This document shows positions 1 to 4,557 of a stretch of DNA of 5,863 nucleotides, piece by piece. How positions within the stretch are numbered: the stretch's first letter is position 1; each line of letters opens with the position of its first letter. Source of the stretch: CALKCV01 sp964619285 (GTDB lineage Bacteria > Cyanobacteriota > Cyanobacteriia > Cyanobacteriales > Microcoleaceae); assembly GCA_964619285.1 (NCBI GenBank), contig CAZUCT010000360.1, positions 1-5,863 of the forward strand, in the 5' to 3' direction. The notes under the pieces were generated by a model. That model saw only the letters and a list, made by a program, of their open reading frames with translations. It was not told the origin of the DNA and searched no databases. The position numbers and the translations under genes are program-made.

Positions 1-102
1 AGTTCAGTTTTGGACTCTTTAAGAATCTGCGCGGCATAAGAGCGCAGAGTATCAACCGTAGCATCTTTAGCAGATTCAGATAAAGTACAAGTAGGAGATT
101 GG

Positions 103-110
103 GCGATCGC
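103..110. repeat. HIP1 octamer
   Basis: Exact GCGATCGC inside a longer palindrome, GGGCGATCGCCC, within the protease pseudogene. This octamer is strongly over-represented in many cyanobacterial genomes. Confidence 0.9.
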
Positions 111-272
111 CCTTGGCAACCCTTGAGGATTTAATAATACCGTTACCCTGGGAATCGTCAGCACCCTCAAACGTCCCAGTTCTGCCCTTAGCATTCCCGA
201 TAAGCGATTAGACTTCATTCAAACAGACCCAGCAATCAATCCAGGTAATTCAGGAAATCCGCTTTCAAACGA

Positions 273-280
273 CCGGGGAG
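273..280. repeat. 8-bp target-site duplication, left copy
   Basis: CCGGGGAG directly before the MITE; the identical copy at 401-408 follows it. The octamer belongs to the Arg-Gly-Glu codons of the protease gene. Confidence 0.9.
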
Positions 281-400
281 GGGAGCAAGTCAGTTTTGTA
301 ATTCCAGAAAAACAGTGCGAGCGTCCCCGCTCGCAACGGTTGGGCCCAGCCGCGAGCGAGGACGGTCGCACTGGCAAATTTGCAAATATGACTTGCACCC
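281..400. mobile_element. 120-bp MITE inserted in the htrA-like pseudogene
   Basis: Non-coding element with terminal inverted repeats: the left end reads GGGAGCAAGTCAGTTTTGTAA and the right end, reverse complemented, GGGTGCAAGTCATATTTGCAA. It is flanked by a perfect 8-bp duplication CCGGGGAG (273-280 and 401-408). Removing the element plus one copy rejoins the host frame exactly as N-D-R-G-E-V-I-G, which proves insertion. The interior is a near-perfect GC-rich palindrome: the arm AGTGCGAGCGTCCCCGCTCG at about 314-333 pairs with the reverse complement of about 354-373 with only two mismatches. It encodes no transposase, so it must be mobilised in trans. The 8-bp duplication and GGG ends would fit an ISKra4/ISMich2-like parent, but that assignment is only a suggestion. 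Confidence 0.92.
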
Positions 401-408
401 CCGGGGAG
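401..408. repeat. 8-bp target-site duplication, right copy
   Basis: CCGGGGAG directly after the MITE at 281-400, identical to the left copy at 273-280. Confidence 0.9.
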
Positions 409-802
409 AAGTAATTGGTATCAATACCGCCATTCGTCCCGATGCCACGGGAATTGGTTTTGCCCTTCCCACAAACAAGGCAAAAGAAAATAAAGACATT
501 TTAGCTAGTGGGGGTAAAATTCTTCATCCGTTTATAGGCATTCAGATAGTAACATTAACTCCATAAATGGCAAAGGAAAATTGGGATGCACCCGATGTAA
601 TTCTGGAAATTGACAACCAAGAAATAATCAGTGCAGAACAATTACAGAGAAAAGTTGAAGAGAGTGGAGCAGGCCAACGGTTAGAAATTAAAATTATTCG
701 CAAGGGAAAGATAACTCAGTTATTTGTAGTGACTGGGAAAATGAACGCTCCGTAGCTTAAAGTAGGCATTTAAATACCTATTCAATACTCGTTAAAAGTA
801 GA

Positions 803-810
803 GCGATCGC
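803..810. repeat. HIP1 octamer
   Basis: Exact GCGATCGC in the 59-bp gap between the converging protease pseudogene and hisD, just beyond the hisD stop codon. A T5 run follows on the + strand. Confidence 0.9.
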
Positions 811-814
811 CTTT

Positions 815-2152
815 TTAAACCTCCCCACTCTCATCCTGCCCCCATTCCCCCAACAAAGAATCCCTCATTCTCAACCTTACCGACTCAGCGTGAGATGGCA
901 AGCCCTCAGCCGCAGCCAAAATCTCCAAAGTCTTAGCCGCCCTTTGCAAGGCCGTCGGAGAATATTGAATCAAATTAGAGTGCTTCATAAAAGTCTCTAC
1001 TCCCAGAGGAGAAGCATAGCGGGCAGCACCCGAAGTAGGTAAAACCTGGCTAGGTCCGGCAAAATAGTTTCCCACCGCGCCTGGCGTAGCATTACCCAGG
1101 AAAATAGCACCCGCATGACGGATACTCTCCAGCAAAGCCCAAGGCTCCGAAACCTCCAGCCTTAAGTTTTCCGGTGCAAACTCGTTAGAAAGTTCCGCAG
1201 CAGCCCTCAGAGAATCAACGATCGCCACCAAACCATAATTAGCGATCGCCTTACTCGTCAAAGTACGTCGCGGATGATTCACCAACTGTCTCTCAACCTC
1301 AGCGATCGTCTGTCGGGCCAAAGCCGAATCCGTCGTCAGAAGTATAGCAGCGGCCATCGAATCGTACTCAGCCTGAGCCAACAGATCCGCCGCCAAAAAA
1401 ACGGGATTTGCCTCCTTATCTGCTATAATAATTACCTCTGACGGCCCTGCCAAGGAATCTATTTTTACCATACCGCCAACAATTTTTTTGGCCAAAGTAA
1501 CATAAATGTTACCCGGCCCAGTAATAACGTCAACCTTCGGAATAGTTTCCGTACCTAATGCCAAAGCAGCGATGGCCTGTGCCCCACCCACCCGGTAAAT
1601 TTCCTCTATGCCCACCTCCTGAGCAGCAACCAAAACAGCAGGATCGATTTTTCGATCCAAGCGAGGAGGCGTTAACATTACTATCCGGGGCACCCCAGCC
1701 ACCCGAGCCGGAATCGCGCTCATTAAGACCATACTGGGGTAAGCTCCCTGACCCCCAGGAACATAAAGTCCCGCCCGATCCACAGGAGTATAGCGCCTGC
1801 CCAAGACCGTCTCGCCCTCCCCAAATTGAACCCAAGACTTAGGAACTCGCAAACGGTGAAAAGCCTCTATCTGCCCTTTAGCGGACCGAATAGCATCTAA
1901 TAAATCCTTATTAACCTGCAGGTAAGCTGCATCCAACTCGGAAGCGCTAACCCTTAAATCCTCCGTCGTTATATTTATGTGGTCGAATTCAGCAGTGTAA
2001 TGCAAAAGAGCCTCGTCACCGCGTGCCCTTACCGAGTGGAGGATCTCCCGCACGGTAGCTTCCTTATGAATGGCCATATTGTCGTGGGTGCGAGCCATGA
2101 TACGTCGCAGTTCGTCCTGTGCCTCTACCCACCGAGTAATTATTCGCAGCAT
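815..2152 (-). CDS. hisD: HisD-family protein (histidinol dehydrogenase homologue) with substituted active site
   Basis: 445 residues, near the usual length (about 430-440). HisD oxidises L-histidinol to L-histidine with two NAD+ and one Zn2+, in the cytoplasm. Family landmarks: HKEATVREIL (29-38), RAGLYVPGG (126-134), VITGPGNIYVTLAKK (209-223), IDSLAGPSEV (231-240), RHAGAIFLG (345-353), LPTSGAARYASPLGVE (371-386). By E. coli numbering, Ser237, Gln259, Glu326, Glu414 and His419 are kept (Ser238, Gln260, Glu328, Glu416, His421). His262, His327, Asp360 and His367 are replaced by Tyr263, Asn329, Asn362 and Gln369, and the usual T-P-E before G-D-Y is T-P-G. Two of the four zinc ligands and the catalytic histidine are therefore gone, and ordinary activity is doubtful. 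The start is the ATG at 2152, because the protein then begins MLRIIT as in cyanobacterial HisD; an upstream in-frame TTG at 2170 adds only six residues. Divergent from rpsT. It may be a second, repurposed hisD copy. Confidence 0.9.
   Translation of the reverse strand: MLRIITRWVEAQDELRRIMARTHDNMAIHKEATVREILHSVRARGDEALLHYTAEFDHINITTEDLRVSASELDAAYLQVNKDLLDAIRSAKGQIEAFHRLRVPKSWVQFGEGETVLGRRYTPVDRAGLYVPGGQGAYPSMVLMSAIPARVAGVPRIVMLTPPRLDRKIDPAVLVAAQEVGIEEIYRVGGAQAIAALALGTETIPKVDVITGPGNIYVTLAKKIVGGMVKIDSLAGPSEVIIIADKEANPVFLAADLLAQAEYDSMAAAILLTTDSALARQTIAEVERQLVNHPRRTLTSKAIANYGLVAIVDSLRAAAELSNEFAPENLRLEVSEPWALLESIRHAGAIFLGNATPGAVGNYFAGPSQVLPTSGAARYASPLGVETFMKHSNLIQYSPTALQRAAKTLEILAAAEGLPSHAESVRLRMRDSLLGEWGQDESGEV
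1242..1249. repeat. HIP1 octamer
   Basis: Exact GCGATCGC within the hisD coding region. Near-matches such as GCGATCGT also occur nearby at about 1302. Confidence 0.9.
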
Positions 2153-2196
2153 GGAGATAAGAAATGCCAATGAGTGTAGGTAACAACCTTAGTTCG

Positions 2197-2223
2197 ATCT
2201 TATTAGCTCTGGCAAATTGTCAA
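2197..2223 (-). promoter_or_regulatory. candidate hisD promoter
   Basis: On the minus strand, a perfect TTGACA (2223-2218) lies 15 bases before TAAGAT (2202-2197), about 45 bases upstream of the hisD ATG. The spacer is shorter than the ideal 17. The -35 hexamer is part of the heptamer repeat, which contains four such TTGACA copies. Confidence 0.35.
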
Positions 2224-2311
2224 TTGTTAATTGTTAATTGTCAATTGTTAATTGTCAATTGTTAATTGTCAATTGTTAATTGTTAACCATTGACCGTTGA
2301 CTATTGACCAT
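2214..2311. repeat. heptanucleotide tandem repeat (STRR-like), about 14 units
   Basis: Contiguous 7-bp units fill the divergent hisD/rpsT spacer. They are AAATTGT, then nine units alternating CAATTGT and TAATTGT (2221-2283), then four diverged units TAACCAT, TGACCGT, TGACTAT and TGACCAT (2284-2311). Heptamer repeats of this kind are known from filamentous cyanobacteria. Variation is confined to a few positions per unit, as expected from slippage followed by drift. The units create TTGACA on the minus strand and TTGACC/TTGACT on the plus strand. Confidence 0.95.
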
Positions 2312-2340
2312 TATAAAATAATCAACGGGGATGCTATGAT
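2290..2340 (+). promoter_or_regulatory. candidate rpsT promoter region
   Basis: Two overlapping possibilities. One is TTGACC (2290-2295), a 16-base spacer and TATAAA (2312-2317), with its -35 supplied by the heptamer repeat. The other is a perfect extended -10, TG-C-TATGAT (2332-2340), which would start transcription near 2347 and give a leader of about 38 bases. The extended -10 is the better candidate because it does not need a -35 box. No operator is visible. Confidence 0.5.
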
Positions 2341-2384
2341 AGTAAATCTCCAAACCTTAGCGTGTTTTTTTCTTAAAGCAAACC

Positions 2385-2681
2385 ATGTCTAACATTAAAT
2401 CAGCTACAAAACGAGTTCAAATCGCAGAGCGGAATCGTTTGCGCAACAAAAGTTACAAATCAGCGGTCAGAACCCTGATGAAAAAATACTTTACAGCAGT
2501 TGAAAACTATGCTGCCAACCCTACCGAAGAACAAAAACAGCAAGTCGAACAGCGCATGTCAGAAGCTTACAGTAAGATTGACAAAGCCATCAAGCGCGGA
2601 GTTATTCATCGTAATAATGGCTCCCGTAAAAAGGCCAGTTTAGCCAAAAGCTTTAAAGCCCGCGTAAAGACTGCAGTGTAA
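2385..2681 (+). CDS. rpsT: 30S ribosomal protein S20
   Basis: 98 residues, matching cyanobacterial S20 (about 97-100). S20 is a helical protein that binds 16S rRNA near the base of the 30S body early in assembly. The N-terminus SNIKSATKRVQIAERNRLRN is the family's conserved rRNA-binding start. The central helix is followed by the signature KAIKRGVIHRNNGSRKKASL near the C-terminus. The protein is strongly basic, with many Lys and Arg. The start ATG at 2385 gives the canonical MSNIKSA. No Shine-Dalgarno is visible; the upstream sequence is a T-run followed by CTTAAAGCAAACC. The gene is transcribed away from hisD and followed by tatD and rpoB, the normal cyanobacterial order. Confidence 0.98.
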   Translation: MSNIKSATKRVQIAERNRLRNKSYKSAVRTLMKKYFTAVENYAANPTEEQKQQVEQRMSEAYSKIDKAIKRGVIHRNNGSRKKASLAKSFKARVKTAV

Positions 2682-2946
2682 TGCTGGGAAGTCTGGGGGG
2701 TGTAGGGTGTGGATTTTCCCAGAGTGGGGCAGTGCGCTGCCCAATACGAAATTGTAAAAAAAGTAAAAAACTGCTAAGAACGCAACTCCCCATTCTCCAT
2801 TCCCACCCCCATCCCAAAAGGGGAGTAGCAAAAGCAGAATAGCAAAATTAGAACAGACAGCCATTTGATTCATCCTCTTATTTAACTTGCTCCCGACAAA
2901 ACCTTCCTCTCACCACCCTCCCCAGACTCCCCACGCTTCCCACACC
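2682..2946. other. non-coding spacer with hairpins and C-rich degenerate repeats
   Basis: No gene is supported here. Contents: an inverted repeat CTGGGAA (2684-2690) / TTCCCAG (2716-2722) just after the rpsT stop; a perfect hairpin GGGCAG-TGCG-CTGCCC (2727-2742) without a T-run, so not a classical terminator; and C-rich stretches at about 2785-2815 and 2905-2942 with loosely heptameric CCCCATT/TCTCCAT units. Such C-rich repeats are common between genes in filamentous cyanobacteria. Confidence 0.6.
2727..2742 (+). other. perfect stem-loop after rpsT
   Basis: Six-base stem GGGCAG/CTGCCC with a TGCG loop, 45 bases after the rpsT stop. It is followed by AATACGAAATTG rather than T residues. It could stabilise the rpsT mRNA 3' end or end transcription by another route; the role is unknown. 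Confidence 0.5.
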
Positions 2947-2954
2947 AAACAACC
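2947..2954. repeat. 8-bp target-site duplication, left copy
   Basis: AAACAACC directly before the MITE, repeated exactly at 3111-3118. Confidence 0.9.
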
Positions 2955-3110
2955 GGGAGCATCCCATATTTGCAAAAATGGCTAATGGCTAATGGCTAAT
3001 GGCTAATGGCTAATCGCTAATTGCCTAGAGCCATGCAAGCTCGCAATTAGCAATTAGCAATTAGCAAAAAGCGTTGAATTGTAGGTTTTCCTCAAAATTG
3101 AGATGCACCC
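2955..3110. mobile_element. 156-bp MITE immediately upstream of tatD
   Basis: The left end reads GGGAGCATCCCATATTTGCA and the right end, reverse complemented, GGGTGCATCTCAATTTTGAG. A perfect 8-bp duplication AAACAACC flanks it (2947-2954 and 3111-3118). The interior is a foldback of heptamer repeats (2980-3067) with no open frame of note. Removing the element and one duplicate gives an uninterrupted leader ending AAACAACCTCCC before the tatD ATG. It belongs to the same terminal-repeat family as the element at 281-400 but has an unrelated core. Confidence 0.92.
2980..3067. repeat. inverted heptamer repeat forming the MITE core
   Basis: Five exact GGCTAAT units (2980-3014) and one CGCTAAT (3015-3021) form the left arm. 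Three GCAATTA units and a partial fourth (3043-3067) form the right arm. The arms are complementary: GCTAATTGC at 3016-3024 pairs perfectly with GCAATTAGC at 3043-3051, and farther out about one base per heptamer mismatches. The 18-base loop contains a small nested GAGC/GCTC stem. Confidence 0.88.
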
Positions 3111-3118
3111 AAACAACC
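3111..3118. repeat. 8-bp target-site duplication, right copy
   Basis: AAACAACC directly after the MITE at 2955-3110. Only TCCC separates it from the tatD start codon. Confidence 0.9.
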
Positions 3119-3122
3119 TCCC

Positions 3123-3893
3123 ATGGACCTAATCGATACCCACATCCACATCAACTTCGACACCTTCTCATCAGACCTGGAAGCAACCAGAAAGCGCTGG
3201 CAAGAAGCCGGAGTAATTCGCTTGGTTCACTCCTGCGTAGAACCGGGCGAAATTCCCCAAATCCAAACCATAGCCGACCGCTTCCCAGAAGTGTCTTTTG
3301 CCGTGGGTTTGCATCCCCTAGATGCGGATAAATGGACGGAAGAAATGACCGACCAAATTACCCAATTAGCAACCTCAGATTCCCGAGTAGTCGCCATCGG
3401 TGAAATGGGATTAGATTTCTACAAAGCGGAAAATATCTCCCAACAACAAAAAGTATTTGAAGCTCAATTAAAAATAGCCCAAAAACTAAACTTACCCGTT
3501 ATAATTCACTGTCGCGATGCCGCAAAGCCAATGGCTGAAATGTTAAAAAGTTTTGAGAAAATTTATGGTAAAATAAGAGGAGTAATGCACTGCTGGAGCG
3601 GAAATTCAGAAGAAACTCAATGGTTTCTCGACCTCGGATTTTACATCAGTTTTAGCGGTATAATTACTTTTAAAAATGCTAAAGCCGTAGTAGAATCTGC
3701 AAAAATAGTACCGAGCGATCGCCTCCTCATCGAAACAGATTGTCCCTTCCTCGCACCGGTTCCCAAACGAGGCCAACGCAACGAACCGGCTTACGTTAAA
3801 TATGTAGCTGAAAAGTTAGCAGAATTAAGAGGAGTTTCCTTTGAATCTGTGGCAGAGCAAACCACCAACAATGCCAGAGAATTGTTTTTCTAA
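3123..3893 (+). CDS. tatD: TatD-family metal-dependent hydrolase / DNase
   Basis: 256 residues, the usual length for this amidohydrolase-fold (TIM barrel) family. TatD proteins are cytoplasmic metal-dependent nucleases linked to DNA repair or quality control; the exact substrate here is unknown. Metal-site and family motifs in order: DTHIH (5-9), GLHP (62-65), GEMGLDFY (93-100, Glu94), IIHCRDA (127-133, His129), MHCWSG (155-160, His156), ETDCPFLAP (204-212, Asp206) and RNEP (219-222). All expected metal-binding residues are present. The ATG at 3123 gives the canonical MDLIDTH start. No Shine-Dalgarno is visible. The native leader was displaced by a MITE ending 12 bases before the start, so expression may differ from relatives. 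The first 130 bases or so are C/A-rich compared with the AT-rich rest. Confidence 0.95.
   Translation: MDLIDTHIHINFDTFSSDLEATRKRWQEAGVIRLVHSCVEPGEIPQIQTIADRFPEVSFAVGLHPLDADKWTEEMTDQITQLATSDSRVVAIGEMGLDFYKAENISQQQKVFEAQLKIAQKLNLPVIIHCRDAAKPMAEMLKSFEKIYGKIRGVMHCWSGNSEETQWFLDLGFYISFSGIITFKNAKAVVESAKIVPSDRLLIETDCPFLAPVPKRGQRNEPAYVKYVAEKLAELRGVSFESVAEQTTNNARELFF
3715..3722. repeat. HIP1 octamer
   Basis: Exact GCGATCGC within tatD, encoding part of the S-D-R stretch before the E-T-D-C-P motif. Confidence 0.9.
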
Positions 3894-3911
3894 ACTTAAT
3901 CGTCTTATAAT
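3882..3911 (+). promoter_or_regulatory. candidate promoter for the 44-residue small gene
   Basis: Perfect TATAAT (3906-3911) with TTGTTT (3882-3887) 18 bases upstream. It overlaps the end of tatD and lies 44 bases before the small ORF at 3956. Confidence 0.55.
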
Positions 3912-3941
3912 GGAATAGGGTTAGATAAAATGGTCAAAACT

Positions 3942-3948
3942 AGGGAGG
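3942..3948 (+). promoter_or_regulatory. strong ribosome-binding site
   Basis: AGGGAGG, seven bases before the ATG at 3956. It fixes the start of the small gene and contrasts with the SD-less rpsT, tatD and rpoB. Confidence 0.7.
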
Positions 3949-3955
3949 CAAAAGT

Positions 3956-4090
3956 ATGAGTATTGACGCTGCTCAATTATGTAGATTTTTAAACGACCAT
4001 GAAGAAGCTTTAAGTAAATCTGAAATCAAGCGATTATCCGATGCCTTGAATAAAGAAGACAGGGAACAATGGCTGTTGCTTATTCGGTAG
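3956..4090 (+). CDS. small protein of unknown function, 44 residues
   Basis: Not recognised. The translation starts MSIDAAQLCRFLNDHEEALS and ends with REQWLLLIR; it is charged, probably helical and soluble, with one Cys and one Trp and no signal peptide or membrane segment. Support for a real gene is contextual: a TATAAT promoter-like sequence at 3906-3911, a strong AGGGAGG ribosome-binding site at ideal spacing, and a hairpin/T-run terminator 12 bases after the stop. It is a self-contained transcription unit between tatD and rpoB, convergent with the broken minus-strand gene at 4163-4471. No function is proposed. Confidence 0.7.
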   Translation: MSIDAAQLCRFLNDHEEALSKSEIKRLSDALNKEDREQWLLLIR

Positions 4091-4102
4091 TTAAAAACTA
4101 TA

Positions 4103-4127
4103 GGGACTTATGAAAGTCCCCATTTTT
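4103..4127 (+). terminator. Rho-independent terminator after the small gene
   Basis: Perfect 7-bp stem GGGACTT/AAGTCCC with an ATGA loop, followed by CATTTTT. On the opposite strand the same stem is followed by TATAGTTTTT, so it could also end the converging minus-strand transcript. Confidence 0.8.
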
Positions 4128-4153
4128 ACTATGGCTTACGAGAAAGGATATGG

Positions 4154-4174
4154 GGGAGCATCTCATATTTGTAA
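4154..4174 (+). repeat. solitary MITE end
   Basis: GGGAGCATCTCATATTTGTA matches the left end of the MITE at 2955, with two differences over the 21 bases of the feature. No matching right end or 8-bp duplication was found in the window, so this looks like a relic. It overlaps the 3' end of the minus-strand gene at 4163-4471. Confidence 0.65.
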
Positions 4175-4471
4175 TTTTACCCTCGATTGGCGAAGTCTAA
4201 TGTACAACTCCCCACCTTCCTCAAACTTTTGAGGCTCCCAGTAGTAATTCTCAAAATATTTAAGCTCGTTTTGAGCATGATTTAGCTGCTGTAGCAACTC
4301 TAAAAGCTCGCCTTCTTTGTATTTTTTGAGAAAACGGTTTAAAAGCTTTTGCGCAACTTCTTTTTCTTCTTTTTCAAAAAGAATTAGAGCAGCACTGAGG
4401 ATTCAGTAATCCTTAACCAAATCGTTAAGCCGCTCCAGCACGACTTTCATTTTTTCAGCTTCTTGTGCCAT
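4163..4471 (-). pseudogene. small coiled-coil protein of unknown function, interrupted by an in-frame TGA
   Basis: From the ATG at 4471 the frame reads MAQEAEKMKVVLERLNDLVK-D-Y, then TGA (4405-4403). It stays open for a further 79 codons to TGA at 4165-4163, continuing ILSAALILFEKEEKEVAQ and later YFENYYWEPQKFEEGG. Both halves are rich in Glu, Lys and Leu and look like one amphipathic coiled-coil protein of about 100 residues. Support for a gene: AGGA five bases before the ATG and a perfect extended -10, TGCTATAAT (4557-4549), upstream. The second half has no credible start of its own, so a nonsense mutation is the simplest reading. The last residues (L-Q-I) and the stop lie inside a lone MITE end, so the original C-terminus may have been lost. 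Family not recognised. Confidence 0.65.
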
Positions 4472-4494
4472 AATTGTCCTAAGTGATTTTTTTT

Positions 4495-4539
4495 AAGGGC
4501 CCGCCTTATTTTTAAGGATTTGGGGCGGTCCCTTTTTTT
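4495..4539 (+). terminator. strong terminator-like hairpin upstream of rpoB
   Basis: Stem AAGGGCCCGCC (4495-4505) pairs with GGCGGTCCCTT (4524-4534) with a single mismatch, followed by a T7 run (4533-4539). A smaller alternative hairpin, CCTTA-TTTT-TAAGG (4504-4517), shares bases with the large stem, so the two cannot form fully together. On the + strand it would stop read-through into rpoB; on the - strand it lies in the leader of the small gene at 4471. Confidence 0.75.
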
Positions 4540-4548
4540 ACCAAGTTT

Positions 4549-4557
4549 ATTATAGCA
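4549..4557 (-). promoter_or_regulatory. extended -10 promoter for the minus-strand small gene
   Basis: TGCTATAAT on the minus strand is a consensus extended -10. No good -35 is seen 17 bases upstream. Transcription would start near 4542 and run through the hairpin at 4495-4539 before reaching the ATG at 4471. Confidence 0.5.

Larger units (their letters stand above)
1..755 (+). pseudogene. HtrA/Deg-family serine protease (HhoA/HhoB-like), decayed; 5' end outside window
   Basis: Remnant of a periplasmic or thylakoid-lumen trypsin-like protease with a PDZ domain. Frame 1 gives LADSDKVQVGDWAIALGNP (about 70-123), then DFIQTDPAINPGNSGNPL, which contains the catalytic-serine motif (normally GNSGGP; here the second Gly is Asn). 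After a MITE insertion the protein resumes as RGEVIGINTAIRPDATGIGF and IGIQIVTLTP. A PDZ tail follows (DVILEIDNQEIISAEQLQ, then LEIKIIRKGK), ending at 755. Lesions: in-frame TAA at 37-39, TGA at 124-126, the MITE at 281-400, and TAA at 564-566. Only about nine residues separate VTLTP from DVILEID, where intact cyanobacterial homologues have several tens, so a deletion in the PDZ part is inferred. Sequence before about 50 does not clearly align. Convergent with hisD. Family assignment is confident, and loss of function very likely. Confidence 0.9.

Noticed and set aside
26..48. Hairpin TCTGCGC/GCGCAGA
   Set aside because: A seven-base stem with no T-run or other context, inside a decayed gene; it could easily be chance.
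1..90. Minus-strand open frame at the left edge (reads ATVDTLRSYAAQILKESK)
   Set aside because: It looks protein-like, but it runs into the antisense of clear protease sequence, has no visible start signal and is cut by the window edge. It cannot be supported without the flanking DNA.
290..499. Minus-strand 69-codon open frame across the MITE
   Set aside because: It runs from protease pseudogene antisense sequence into the palindromic MITE, so it arose from the insertion and is not a gene.
1530..1842. Open frames overlapping hisD on both strands
   Set aside because: Low-complexity Gly/Ser- or Pro-rich translations in other frames of a clear HisD-family gene; no start signals.
815..2170. Longer hisD start at an in-frame TTG at 2170
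   Set aside because: It adds only M-A-F-L-I-S before the canonical MLRIIT start, uses a rare start codon and has no ribosome-binding site; the ATG at 2152 fits the family.
2214..2311. CRISPR array
   Set aside because: The units are contiguous heptamers with no unique spacers and no cas genes nearby.
3074..3331. 85-codon + frame overlapping the start of tatD
   Set aside because: It starts inside the MITE and reads tatD in another frame; the Arg/Pro/Ser-rich product is a composition artefact.
4154..4239. A complete 86-bp MITE ending at GGCTCCC (4239)
   Set aside because: The candidate right end only loosely resembles the family, and the flanking octamers GGATATGG and AGTAGTAA do not match.
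4403..4405. The in-frame TGA as a selenocysteine codon or programmed read-through
   Set aside because: Only a small ACTGA/TCAGT stem surrounds it, nothing resembling a bacterial SECIS element just after the codon, and the protein is not a recognisable selenoprotein. A nonsense mutation is simpler.
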